Numbered from the stretch's first letter, positions 6,782-15,159 are shown. The stretch is 15,469 bases of DNA from Hungateiclostridiaceae bacterium UBA3934 (GCA_002385815.1 DGEE01000011.1:1-15469); one strand, 5' to 3'. Translations and numbers: made by a program. The notes: generated from the sequence alone by a model not told the origin.

Positions 6782-9700
6782 TCACCTTTTTACACTGAAC
6801 CGCACATTTTCTCCATTGATGTTCCACTCTTTCGAATAGCCATCGCCTGTGGACGGGAGCAGCCTGTCTGCAAGCACTTCTTCGCTGATCAGCCCGCTGT
6901 TGCGCTCGATTATTCCACTGATCCGCTCATTATCCCCATAGTACACCGTGATACGGTCCTGCACCTCAAATCCGGCCTCTTTCCTCATCGTCTGCAGCTT
7001 GCTGATTATCTCGCGGACGAAGCCCTCTTCTATCAATTCCTCTGTCAGGTTTGTATCGAGGACGACAGTTATATCACGCTCACTTTCGGATACAAAGCCT
7101 TCCTTCTGGGCGGTTTCCACCAGTACATCGGAAAGTTCAAGGGTTATATCTTCATCGTCCAGTTTGAAGGTCACCTTTCCCTCCCTGTTGAAGAGTTCCA
7201 TCAACTCGTTGCCATCTGCTTCCGCCAGGTATTCGCCTATTTTCGGCACCAGTTTCCCGTACCTGGGACCCACTGTCCTGAGCTGAGGCTTGAACTTATA
7301 TGTGGTGAAACCTGAAGCGTCCTTCGTGAAAATTATCTGCTTGACATTCAGTTCATCTTTGACGAGATCTTCATACATGGCAGACAATTCCTCGCTGTCC
7401 TTGATGAACATCCTTCCAATGGGCTGACGGTTCTTTATATTGGCAGTATTCCTGCAGGCACGTCCCAACACTACATATTTCAGGACCTTATCCATATTCT
7501 TTTCAAGTTCTTCATCGATGAATCCATCGGGCACCGTCGGGAAATCGCACAGGTGGACGCTCTCCGGCGCGGATTGATCGACGCTCCTGACCAGGTTCAG
7601 GTATATTTGCTCACTGATAAATGGAACGAACGGAGCTATGGTCTTTGAAAGCTCTGTAAGTGCCGTATAAAGAGTCATATAAGCATTGATCTTGTCCTGG
7701 TTCATTTCCTTCTGCCAGAAGCGCTCCCTGCATCTCCTGACATACCAGTTGCTCAGCTCGTCGGTGAAATCCTGTATATCCCGCGCAGATTCGGTGACTT
7801 TGTAATTCTCCAGATTCCTGTCCACATTCCTTATCAGCGTGTAAAGTCTTGAAAGCAGCCATTTGTCCATCACCGACAGCTTGTCATATTCGAGCTTGTG
7901 CTTCGCAGGATCGAATTTATCTATATTGGCATACAGTACGTAGAATGCATACGTATTCCAGAGAGTACCCATAAACTTCCTCTGGCTCTCGCTCACTGCT
8001 TCCTCATAGAACCTGCTGGGAAGCCACGGAGCACTGTTCGTGTAGAAATACCAGCGGACTGCATCAGCCCCCTGTTTGTCCAGTACGATCCACGGATCGA
8101 TGACATTCCCCTTGTGTTTGCTCATTTTCTGTCCGTCTTTGTCATTTACGTGTCCGAGAACGATGACATTTTTGAAGGCAGGCTCGTCGAACAGCAGTGA
8201 CGATATCGCAAGCAGTGTGTAGAACCAGCCTCTTGTCTGATCTATCGCCTCGCTGATGAAATCAGCAGGATAATGGGCATCGAATTTCTCCTTGTTTTCA
8301 AACGGGTAATGCCATTGTGCAAAAGGCATAGCTCCGGAATCGAACCAGCAGTCTATTACCTCAGGGACCCTCTTCATCTGCCCTGAGCATTTCGGACATT
8401 TGAGATATACCGCATCTATGAAGGGTTTATGCAGTTCTATGTCGTCAGGTACATCTTCTCCCATTTCCTTCAGTTCAGATATGCTCCCCACAAGATGATT
8501 GAATCCGCATCCGCACTCCCATATGGGCAGTGGAGTGCCCCAGTATCTCGAGCGGCTCAGTCCCCAGTCCACGACATTTTCAAGGAAATTGCCCATACGG
8601 CCGTCCCTTATATTTTCAGGCAGCCAGTTTATGCTGTTGTTGTTGCTGAGCAGTTTGTCCTTTATCGCCGTCATTTTTATGAACCAGGTGTCTGTTGCAT
8701 AATAGAGCAGGGGTGTGTCGCATCTCCAGCAGAAAGGATAGGAATGCTCATAATCCATGACCTTATATATCAGGCCTCTTGATCCAAGATCCTCTATGAT
8801 CAGGGGATCAGCCTTCTTAACAAACATACCCTTCCAGGGCTCAACTGAATCTATGAACTCGCCCTGTTCATTTACAAGCTGTACGAACGGCAGATCATAT
8901 TCCCTTCCGACCTTTGCATCGTCTTCTCCGAATGCCGGAGCAGTGTGCACGATGCCGGTACCGTCATTGAGTGTTACGAAATCATCACACACCACATAAT
9001 ATGCCTTTTTATCAGGAACGACAAAATCAAACAGCGGCTCGTATTCCATACCCTGGAGTTCGGAGCCTGTGCAGCTCCCTGCCACTGTATAGTCGTCCCC
9101 GATGACTTCCGATGCCAGGGATTCTGCCAGTATATATGTCTCATCGCCGCATTTCGCCCTGATGTATGTTTCATTCGGATTGACCGTCAGCGCAACATTT
9201 GACGGCAGTGTCCAGGGTGTGGTGGTCCATGCCATCAGATATACACCGGGTTCATCCTTCACCCTGAACTTGACATAGATCGATGCTTCTTTGACATCCT
9301 TATAGCCCTGGGCCACCTCATGGCTTGAAAGCGACGTCCCGCACCGCGGGCAGTAGGGCACGATCTTATGACCCTTGTAAAGCAGACCCTTGTCCCATAT
9401 CTGCTTCAGCGCCCACCAGACAGACTCGATATATGTGTTGTGATATGTGATATAGGGGTCATCCATGTCTGCCCAGAAGCCGACACGCTCGCTCATCTCT
9501 TCCCACTCGCGTTTGTATTTCCAGACGCTTTCCTTGCACTTCTGTATGAACGGCTCAACGCCGTATTTCTCAATCTGCGGCTTTCCGTTTATCCCGAGAA
9601 GCTTCTCCACCTCAAGTTCGACAGGCAGCCCGTGTGTGTCCCAGCCTGCCTTGCGGAGCACGTTGTAGCCTTTCATGCTTTTATACCTCGGGAAAAGGTC

Positions 9701-9895
9701 CTTCATTGTACGGGTTATTATGTGACCTATATGAGGTTTCCCATTTGCTGTGGGCGGACCATCATAAAATGTGAAGGTTTCATTACCTTCTCTGAATTTA
9801 AGACTTTTTTCAAAAATTTTGTTTTCCTTCCAATATCCCAGCACCTCTTTTTCTCTTTCGACAAAGCTGAGATCTGTTGATACCTTCTTATACAT
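6782..9895 (-). CDS. ileS: isoleucyl-tRNA synthetase, type 2 (eukaryote-like)
   Basis: This class I synthetase attaches isoleucine to tRNA-Ile. At 1037 residues and with a long C-terminal part, it belongs to the type 2 (IleRS2) group rather than the common bacterial type 1. The signature GPPTANGKPHIGH ends with HIGH at 55-58. The second signature reads KMSKH (590-594) instead of KMSKS. The editing domain lies between about 185 and 400 (TTTPWTLPSN near 224-233, GTGIVHTAP near 312-320). Cysteine pairs that could hold zinc occur at 182/185, 389/392, 461/463 and 500/503. IleRS2 enzymes are known for low sensitivity to mupirocin. AAGGAGG lies six bases before ATG. A T-box leader precedes it and aroB follows. 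Confidence 0.97.
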   Translation of the reverse strand: MYKKVSTDLSFVEREKEVLGYWKENKIFEKSLKFREGNETFTFYDGPPTANGKPHIGHIITRTMKDLFPRYKSMKGYNVLRKAGWDTHGLPVELEVEKLLGINGKPQIEKYGVEPFIQKCKESVWKYKREWEEMSERVGFWADMDDPYITYHNTYIESVWWALKQIWDKGLLYKGHKIVPYCPRCGTSLSSHEVAQGYKDVKEASIYVKFRVKDEPGVYLMAWTTTPWTLPSNVALTVNPNETYIRAKCGDETYILAESLASEVIGDDYTVAGSCTGSELQGMEYEPLFDFVVPDKKAYYVVCDDFVTLNDGTGIVHTAPAFGEDDAKVGREYDLPFVQLVNEQGEFIDSVEPWKGMFVKKADPLIIEDLGSRGLIYKVMDYEHSYPFCWRCDTPLLYYATDTWFIKMTAIKDKLLSNNNSINWLPENIRDGRMGNFLENVVDWGLSRSRYWGTPLPIWECGCGFNHLVGSISELKEMGEDVPDDIELHKPFIDAVYLKCPKCSGQMKRVPEVIDCWFDSGAMPFAQWHYPFENKEKFDAHYPADFISEAIDQTRGWFYTLLAISSLLFDEPAFKNVIVLGHVNDKDGQKMSKHKGNVIDPWIVLDKQGADAVRWYFYTNSAPWLPSRFYEEAVSESQRKFMGTLWNTYAFYVLYANIDKFDPAKHKLEYDKLSVMDKWLLSRLYTLIRNVDRNLENYKVTESARDIQDFTDELSNWYVRRCRERFWQKEMNQDKINAYMTLYTALTELSKTIAPFVPFISEQIYLNLVRSVDQSAPESVHLCDFPTVPDGFIDEELEKNMDKVLKYVVLGRACRNTANIKNRQPIGRMFIKDSEELSAMYEDLVKDELNVKQIIFTKDASGFTTYKFKPQLRTVGPRYGKLVPKIGEYLAEADGNELMELFNREGKVTFKLDDEDITLELSDVLVETAQKEGFVSESERDITVVLDTNLTEELIEEGFVREIISKLQTMRKEAGFEVQDRITVYYGDNERISGIIERNSGLISEEVLADRLLPSTGDGYSKEWNINGENVRFSVKR

Positions 9896-9940
9896 GACTT
9901 CCTCCTTATTACCCGTTCCGATATTGATTTCCGGTAAACC

Positions 9941-9977
9941 AAAAAGCTCCCGACCCTGTACAAAGGGACGAGAGCTT
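9941..9977 (-). terminator. regulated terminator of the ileS T-box leader
   Basis: On the - strand AAGCTC pairs with GAGCTT, and inner CCCT with AGGG, around a short loop, ending in GAGCTTTTT. The 5' side (GCTCTCG) can instead pair with CGTGAG just after the T-box sequence, giving the competing antiterminator. It lies 45 bases upstream of the ileS start. Confidence 0.85.
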
Positions 9978-10319
9978 ATATCTCACGCGTTACCACCCAA
10001 TTTACTGCTGCTTTGTCCAGGCATTCAAAAACCCTCACATCACAACAGTCACTCATTGCCACATTTAACGGTGTGAACCGGCTTATCATACTTGCAGTCT
10101 GACTGATCGGGCCGCGGTCCATTCTGCACACAATCTCAGAAACGTATTCCGGTAAAACCACGCTGGTTCCGGTAATGCGAACCAGGATCTCAAACATGCT
10201 TTCCGACAGCTACTCCCGGATGATTTTCAAGAACCGTTGCTGCGGACTCCCACCAGCCGTCCGCTCTCTGAAAGCCTTCGAGCTCTTTACTCGTTCCGTT
10301 CATAGTATTTGAAATATTG
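9978..10319 (-). promoter_or_regulatory. T-box riboswitch (isoleucine specifier) upstream of ileS
   Basis: All hallmarks are on the - strand. The T-box ATTGGGTGGTAACGCG (9986-10001) carries TGGT, which would pair with the ACCA end of tRNA-Ile. Stem I has AGTA at 10288-10291, a base helix CGGA/TCCG, a distal hairpin GCGGAC/GTCCGC with a GGTG loop, and GAAA followed by the specifier ATC (10222-10224), an isoleucine codon. A hairpin CTGGTTC/GAACCAG (10163-10185) and a possible stem IIA/B pseudoknot (CGG-TTCACA-CCG, then TGTG pairing with CACA) lie between stem I and the T-box. Uncharged tRNA-Ile should promote read-through into ileS. The distance from stem I to the T-box is longer than in many T-boxes. 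Confidence 0.95.
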
Positions 10320-10325
10320 TAAAGC

Positions 10326-10355
10326 ATTATACAATAATGGGTACCCGGCTGTCAA
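10326..10355 (-). promoter_or_regulatory. sigma-A promoter of the ileS T-box transcript
   Basis: Perfect TTGACA (10350-10355) and perfect TATAAT (10326-10331) on the - strand are separated by 18 bases. The -35 box begins five bases after the divIVA stop codon, and transcription would start near 10319, just before stem I. This is the strongest promoter match in the window. Confidence 0.85.
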
Positions 10356-10359
10356 CAAA

Positions 10360-10827
10360 TCACTCTTCTTCGTCGTCATCTTCTTCGAACATCTGTCTGA
10401 GAAGCTCCAGTTGTGACATCAGCAGCATCTCACACTTGGATTTGAATATGTGGAGCTTTTTCCTCGATTCCTCATATTCGAATCTGATTTTGACTACTTC
10501 CTGGTTAGCATCATTGATCAGCTTTTGTGCTCTTACCTCCGCTTCCCTGATGATGTTTTCCGCCTTTTCATAGGCATTCTTCTTTATGTCTTCTCCGGTT
10601 TGCTGTGCCACGAGCAAACTGTTCTGCAGCGATTCTTCTATCGTCTTGTAATGCTGAAGGCCTTCATTGAGCAAAGCAAGCTTGTCCTTCAGTTCAACAT
10701 TCTCTCTGATGTACGCGGTATAGTCTTCGATTATTTTGTCCAGTACATCGTTGACCATATCCTCACTGTAGCCCATGAAAGACTTTTTGAATGTCAGATT
10801 CTGCAAGTCATTTGGTGTATAATTCAT
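10360..10827 (-). CDS. divIVA: DivIVA family cell-pole / septum protein
   Basis: DivIVA binds curved membranes at septa and poles and recruits division or sporulation partners. The 155-residue protein has the conserved N-terminal membrane-binding domain (LTFKKSFMGYSEDMVNDVLD, with Phe17 at the membrane-inserting position). A long coiled coil follows from about 30 to 140, and the tail is very acidic (EEDDDEEE). An AGGGGGG ribosome site lies nine bases before ATG. It is the last gene of the sepF-yggT-divIVA group and follows yggT after 31 bases. No terminator is evident after it, so some transcription may run into the ileS leader. Confidence 0.93.
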   Translation of the reverse strand: MNYTPNDLQNLTFKKSFMGYSEDMVNDVLDKIIEDYTAYIRENVELKDKLALLNEGLQHYKTIEESLQNSLLVAQQTGEDIKKNAYEKAENIIREAEVRAQKLINDANQEVVKIRFEYEESRKKLHIFKSKCEMLLMSQLELLRQMFEEDDDEEE

Positions 10828-10858
10828 ACAGCGGTTACCCCCCTACCTACATAAATCA

Positions 10859-11128
10859 TCATATGATCCATAAAACTATCCTTCTTAAAATGGCAAGCAG
10901 TAAAAATGCTATCAGTGGTGAAAAGTCAAAAATCAGCCGATGCCCGACAGATGATCTTCTGATCATCGATCTTATTGGTGCCAGAACCGGCTCTGTGACC
11001 TTATATAATAAAATTATCAGCTTGTTGTCCCTGTTTACAGGCAACCAGGACACAACTACTCTGATAAGCAGGACCAGCTCCGCTGCATCAAAAAGTAATC
11101 TGGCCAGCCTGTATAGAAATATTCTCAT
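10859..11128 (-). CDS. yggT: YggT family membrane protein (YlmG)
   Basis: This 89-residue integral membrane protein has two hydrophobic helices (about 5-28 and 66-88) around a loop with the family motif TEPVLAPIR (45-53). Conserved RVVVSWLP and DFSPLIAFLLL flank the loop. YggT/YlmG proteins are encoded beside sepF and divIVA across Firmicutes, and plastid and cyanobacterial relatives affect nucleoid or thylakoid organisation. The bacterial role is poorly known. GGAGG lies seven bases before ATG. The gene sits 34 bases after sepF and 31 before divIVA. Confidence 0.92.
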   Translation of the reverse strand: MRIFLYRLARLLFDAAELVLLIRVVVSWLPVNRDNKLIILLYKVTEPVLAPIRSMIRRSSVGHRLIFDFSPLIAFLLLAILRRIVLWII

Positions 11129-11162
11129 TATCTGCCTCCGTACCGAAGAAATAACAGGAAGC

Positions 11163-11615
11163 TCATTTCACCCACGGAAAGGCTACCTTGCTTCTGATCT
11201 CATCTCTGAAATTACTCATGATATCAACATTGCTTGGGGCTATCATGTAGATTCCCGTCGATACCTTCTGTATGTCACCATCCAGTGCATACACGGATCC
11301 GCTGAGGAAATCGATGACTCTCTGTGCCGTTTCCTTGGTCAGACATTCAAGATTGACAACAACAGGTTTTTTGTTTTTCAGCTGGTCACATATTTCCCTG
11401 GCATCATCAAATGTCTCAGGCTGCATGATAACAACCTTGAACTGGTTGTTCGTATGGATATTCACCACTTTGTTGGTCTGTGGCTTTCTGGTAAAGGTTT
11501 GAAGGTATTGGGGAGGCTGATATTGCTCTTCTATTGTCTCTTCCTGAAAGTCCTCTTCTTCCTCTTCTGTTTCCCAGCCCACCAGATTGAGCATCTTGTT
11601 AAGCAGCTTTGCCAT
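11163..11615 (-). CDS. sepF: SepF cell-division protein
   Basis: SepF links FtsZ to the membrane and organises the division septum. The 150-residue protein has the expected parts: an N-terminal amphipathic helix (MAKLLNKMLNLVG) for membrane binding, an acidic and Gln-rich flexible linker (about 15-50), and the FtsZ-binding core from about 57. The core contains KPVVVNLE and RVIDFLSGSVYALDGDIQKV (about 99-118). A GGAGGG ribosome site precedes the ATG. An 86-base gap separates it from yggS; that gap contains a six-base inverted repeat (CCGGTC at 11646-11651, GACCGG at 11663-11668) without a T-run and no clear promoter. Confidence 0.95.
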   Translation of the reverse strand: MAKLLNKMLNLVGWETEEEEEDFQEETIEEQYQPPQYLQTFTRKPQTNKVVNIHTNNQFKVVIMQPETFDDAREICDQLKNKKPVVVNLECLTKETAQRVIDFLSGSVYALDGDIQKVSTGIYMIAPSNVDIMSNFRDEIRSKVAFPWVK

Positions 11616-11701
11616 TGGTATATCCCTCCGTTTTTCTTTCGTTATCCGGTCTGTATCAACATGACCGGCTCTCAGTTTACGTCAGCTTGTATATCTGAAA
11701 T

Positions 11702-12400
11702 TCAGCGTTTTCCGAAAATCACCGTCCCTGGTCTGATTATATTGGCTCCTTCTTCTATGGCAACCTCAAAATCATTGCTCATACCCATTGAAAGGTAATC
11801 CATACTTACATTATCAATATTTTCCTTTCTGATGTCAATAAGCAATTGCCTTAAACCTGCAAATACCCACCTGACATCCTCCGGGTCAGACACCAGTGGC
11901 GCTATCGTCATCAGACCTCTCACCCTGACATTTCCCATCCTGCTGACATCTTTTACAAACTGGAGAGCAGACGAGGGCTCTATGCCGAATTTGGTACTTT
12001 CGCCGGCCACATTGACCTGCACCAGGACCTCCATCACTCTGCCGGCTTTTTCAGCTCTCCTGTTTATCTCCTTCGCCAGTTCGATCCTGTCCAGCGAATG
12101 TATCATGGAAACTTTATCAACAATGTATTTCACCTTATTTGTCTGAAGGTGACCGATCATATGCCAATTGTACCCTTTATCCAATATATCGGCCTTTTGC
12201 ACCAATTCCTGAACTCTGTTTTCTCCAAAATCAGTTATCCCACACTGAAAAGCAGTTTTGATACGTTCCGGGTCTACGGTTTTTGTGACAGCCACTATAT
12301 TGATGCTTCCAGGGTCTCTTCCCGCCCGGGCAGCTGCTGCCGCTATCCTGGAACGCAAAACACACAGGTTGTCTTTTATCAGGTCATGGTTCTCTGTCAT
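11702..12400 (-). CDS. yggS: YggS family PLP homeostasis protein
   Basis: This 232-residue protein belongs to the fold-type III YggS/PROSC family (YlmE in Bacillus), which binds pyridoxal phosphate and keeps its pool balanced without a known catalytic activity. The PLP lysine is Lys40 in IVAVTKTVD. FGENRVQEL, WHMIGHLQTNK, GLMTIAP and SMGMSNDFEVAIEEG are all present, and length is normal. The start codon overlaps the stop of the HlyD-like gene as ATGA, so translation is probably coupled. Its neighbour two genes upstream is a PLP enzyme, which fits a local demand for the cofactor. Confidence 0.95.
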   Translation of the reverse strand: MTENHDLIKDNLCVLRSRIAAAAARAGRDPGSINIVAVTKTVDPERIKTAFQCGITDFGENRVQELVQKADILDKGYNWHMIGHLQTNKVKYIVDKVSMIHSLDRIELAKEINRRAEKAGRVMEVLVQVNVAGESTKFGIEPSSALQFVKDVSRMGNVRVRGLMTIAPLVSDPEDVRWVFAGLRQLLIDIRKENIDNVSMDYLSMGMSNDFEVAIEEGANIIRPGTVIFGKR

Positions 12401-13740
12401 TTGCTTACTATATCTCCTTCTTCAATATTATCCGGATTGATCAGATAAATATTATAAAGACTTACTGTCCTTTCGTATTCGTTTTCAGGTGTCCTGATGA
12501 TGGCATACTCATCATCACTGCATACGATATCGACCAGCCTGCTGACGGCGACATTGTTACGCACCAGCATGATCCTGCCCCTGGTACCGTCAGCAGTGAT
12601 GTCCCTCAGGCATTTCAGCGGCACCTTCAATCCCTCTTCGGTCTTTATAATGAAGTCAACATCCACCACTCTCTTACTTGATAAGACGTCAATACCTCTG
12701 CTCATCTTAACTACAATCACGACCCTGTCATTCTCAGCATTGCCCATGCTCACTATCGATGCCGGTGTCTCAAAGCCGATGCTGTTGATGCGCAGCCTGA
12801 TGCTGTCTCGCGTCCGCAGCTTCTTCGCTTTGTCCGCAGGGATATCAGCCGCCATATACATATCGATCCCCTTTATTATCTTGGCAAAAGGCTCTCCCTT
12901 TTGAACACTTCGTGAATCCGCATGGATCGATGCATACCTTTCTCTTATCCTGTCCAACTCATCCACTGTCAGGTCGTTGGCCCTGTCAGGTGTCAGCACG
13001 TCTTCATAGCCGTCGATGCAATAAGATACAATACCGGAAATGTTTGATCTGACCTGGATCGTATTTTGTTCTATCATATCCTGGATAGCTCTCTTTTTGT
13101 TCTGAAGAGATGTAATATACTCGTCTGTCGAACCCCCGGCCGCAATTTCAGCTTTTTTCTCTACTATGTTGCGGATTTCTGCCCTTTGTCTTCCCATTTC
13201 CTCAAAGCTTCTCGAGTTGCATGCATAGATCAGCTTCCTTACTCTTTTGCCTATCTCTTCATCGAGCTTCGCCAGATCCGCTGAAAAGAAATCAGCCTTT
13301 TCAGCCTGTTCCATACGGGTCTTTACAATCTTCGCATTTATGTCCTCTATCTCCCTGAGCAGGTCATCAGATTCTCTGCCCATCACCATGGCTATGCAAC
13401 TGTATGCAGCCGTTTTTTCACCTTCGTGTATTTCCGGGATAAATATCCCGTCGAAGGATGAGGGTTTCAGCAACGCCTCATCTCTGATCAGTACTGCCCG
13501 GGCCTGGATATATTCCTCTATGATACCGTTCCTTATCACATCCTGAGCCGTGTGAGTACCTGAGACCCAGTTGAGGAGCGAAGGCACATAGAGGATAATG
13601 AACAGGATAAGAAATGTCCCCACAGTAATGCCTTTGAATGCTTTCTTCCTGTCAGTTTCTGTTTCTTCCCGGCTGATTTTCTTTCCTGTCGGAAATTCTA
13701 TTGTCTTTTTTGTTTTTTCCCCGGTATCGATCTTTCTCAT
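12397..13740 (-). CDS. HlyD-like membrane-anchored protein
   Basis: The 447-residue protein has a charged cytoplasmic N terminus, one membrane helix (about 36-57) and a large extracytoplasmic part. That part contains a lipoyl/barrel-like beginning (IIEEYIQARAVLIRDEALLKPSSFDG), a predicted coiled coil (about 124-225), a second barrel half (SNISGIVSYCIDGYEDVLTP) and C-terminal beta-rich segments. This order resembles the HlyD/RND membrane-fusion proteins and the similar proteins found upstream of yggS and sepF in other clostridia. No ABC or RND transporter gene is nearby, so an export role is not shown; a division- or spore-linked scaffold is an alternative. It overlaps both neighbours by ATGA (13737-13740 and 12397-12400), indicating one translationally coupled unit. 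Confidence 0.8.
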   Translation of the reverse strand: MRKIDTGEKTKKTIEFPTGKKISREETETDRKKAFKGITVGTFLILFIILYVPSLLNWVSGTHTAQDVIRNGIIEEYIQARAVLIRDEALLKPSSFDGIFIPEIHEGEKTAAYSCIAMVMGRESDDLLREIEDINAKIVKTRMEQAEKADFFSADLAKLDEEIGKRVRKLIYACNSRSFEEMGRQRAEIRNIVEKKAEIAAGGSTDEYITSLQNKKRAIQDMIEQNTIQVRSNISGIVSYCIDGYEDVLTPDRANDLTVDELDRIRERYASIHADSRSVQKGEPFAKIIKGIDMYMAADIPADKAKKLRTRDSIRLRINSIGFETPASIVSMGNAENDRVVIVVKMSRGIDVLSSKRVVDVDFIIKTEEGLKVPLKCLRDITADGTRGRIMLVRNNVAVSRLVDIVCSDDEYAIIRTPENEYERTVSLYNIYLINPDNIEEGDIVSK

Positions 13741-15038
13741 ATCCGATCAAAACCCTGCAAGATTTTTTCCTTCATAAATTTAAGGGCCGTCATTACACCG
13801 AGCTTCACATGCTCGTAGACCAGTCCCCCCTGCATATATGCAATATATGGATGCTTGAGCGGTGCATCGGCACTCAGTTCTATTGAAGATCCCTGTATGA
13901 ATGCTCCTGCAGCCATTATGACCTTGCTGTCGTATCCGGGCATTTCCCAGGGTTCGGGAGTCACGAATGAATCGACCGGTGAGCCTTTCTGGATGCCCTG
14001 GCAGAATGCTATCATGCTCTCCGGATCATTGAAGCGTATGGCTTGTATGATATCGCTCCTCTTTTCGGAAGGTCCCGGAGACGTTTCAAAGCCCAGTCTC
14101 TGCATAAGTGCAGCGGTGAATACGGCTCCCTTGAGGCTCTCTGCTACTGTATGCGGAGCCATGAACAATCCCTGGAACATGAGCCTGTTGTTTCCCAGTG
14201 TGGCCCCCAGCTCCTTGCCAAGCCCTGGGGATGTCAGCCTGAATGCGGCATTCTCCACCAGTTCCTTTTTACCTGCTATGTACCCGCCTGCAGGTACAAG
14301 TCCGCCTCCGGGATTTTTTATGAGCGAGCCCGCCATTATATCAGCGCCAGCCTGAGTGGGTTCCTCTGTTTCTGTAAACTCACCGTAGCAATTGTCCACC
14401 ATGACTATTGCATCCCTGTTTATCGCTTTGACCGCCTCAACAGCCTTCCTTATATCTTCGACTTTTACAGGATCTCTCCATTCATAGCCCCTGGAACGCT
14501 GGATAAAGACCATTTTCGTTTGAGGACCAACAACAGACTTTATATTGTCGATATCTATACTGCCGTCATCCGTCAGATCCAACTGCCGGTAAGCTATCCC
14601 AAATTCTTTCAGTGATCCGGCTCCCTCTCCCCTGAGCCCGATCACTTCCTCCAATGTGTCATATGGCTTTCCTGTAACAGAAACCAACTCATCCCCTGGC
14701 CTCAGGTTCCCAAAAAGGCAGATCGCTATCGCCTGGGTACCCGACACGATCTGGTGCCTCACTAATGCGTCTTCAGCACCAAAAACAGAGGCATATACGC
14801 TGTCAAGCACTTCCCTGCCCCTGTCATTATAGCCATAGCCGGTGGTTCCGCCAAAATGCGAATCGCTAAGATGGTGCTCCTGCATAGCGGATATCACCTT
14901 ATACTGGTTTATTTCTCTGATGGATTCAATACCTTTGACAATGTCTTTTATTTCATTTTCGACACTTTGAGTCAATTTGATGATAGCTTCATCGATACCA
15001 AAGTTTCTTTCCAGAAAGTTCTGACAAAGTGTATCCAT
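13737..15038 (-). CDS. ynbB: YnbB-type PLP-dependent lyase (methionine gamma-lyase / aluminium-resistance family)
   Basis: This fold-type I, pyridoxal-phosphate-dependent protein has 433 residues. The PLP-binding lysine is probably Lys241 in AGSLIKNPGGGLVP, with Asp215 (IVMVDNCYGEF) contacting the pyridine nitrogen, and RHQIVSGTQAIA (94-105) forms the phosphate-side loop. HFGGTTGYGYNDRGRE and LVPAGGYIAGKKELV are typical of the family named for aluminium resistance and annotated as methionine gamma-lyase-like. The actual substrate is not established, and the name should be taken as family membership only. The ribosome site GAGGGG lies six to seven bases before ATG. It is the first gene of the cluster that runs through the HlyD-like gene to yggS. 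Confidence 0.92.
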   Translation of the reverse strand: MDTLCQNFLERNFGIDEAIIKLTQSVENEIKDIVKGIESIREINQYKVISAMQEHHLSDSHFGGTTGYGYNDRGREVLDSVYASVFGAEDALVRHQIVSGTQAIAICLFGNLRPGDELVSVTGKPYDTLEEVIGLRGEGAGSLKEFGIAYRQLDLTDDGSIDIDNIKSVVGPQTKMVFIQRSRGYEWRDPVKVEDIRKAVEAVKAINRDAIVMVDNCYGEFTETEEPTQAGADIMAGSLIKNPGGGLVPAGGYIAGKKELVENAAFRLTSPGLGKELGATLGNNRLMFQGLFMAPHTVAESLKGAVFTAALMQRLGFETSPGPSEKRSDIIQAIRFNDPESMIAFCQGIQKGSPVDSFVTPEPWEMPGYDSKVIMAAGAFIQGSSIELSADAPLKHPYIAYMQGGLVYEHVKLGVMTALKFMKEKILQGFDRI

Positions 15039-15072
15039 ACTTGCCCCTCTTTTGTAGTTTATTCATAATGCT

Positions 15073-15100
15073 GTTCAATGAAATTTTCATTTGTTGAAAC
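15073..15100. repeat. imperfect inverted repeat upstream of the ynbB-like gene
   Basis: GTTCAA-TGAAA on one side and TTTCA-TTTG-TTGAAAC on the other form an imperfect dyad about 35 bases upstream of the start codon, with the inner ATGAAA/TTTCAT exact. It lies where a promoter of the cluster would be expected and could be an operator. No well-matched -35/-10 pair was found. Confidence 0.35.
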
Positions 15101-15159
15101 AATTTCCTGGTCACATATCCATTTTATCGCACACGCAAGTGCAATTCAAGCTGTAAAGC

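Noticed and set aside
5963..7315. 450-codon + strand frame
   Set aside because: It lies antisense to aroB and ileS, both of which have complete motifs and ribosome sites; it is a shadow frame.
9976..10197. 73-codon - strand frame inside the ileS leader
   Set aside because: It runs through the T-box sequence itself and lacks a ribosome site; the RNA elements explain the region.
11616..11701. Separate promoter or terminator between yggS and sepF
   Set aside because: A CCGGTC/GACCGG inverted repeat is present but has no T-run, and no paired -35/-10 elements were found.
10791..11798. 335-codon + strand frame
   Set aside because: It lies antisense to yggT, sepF and the end of yggS; the product has no recognisable family.
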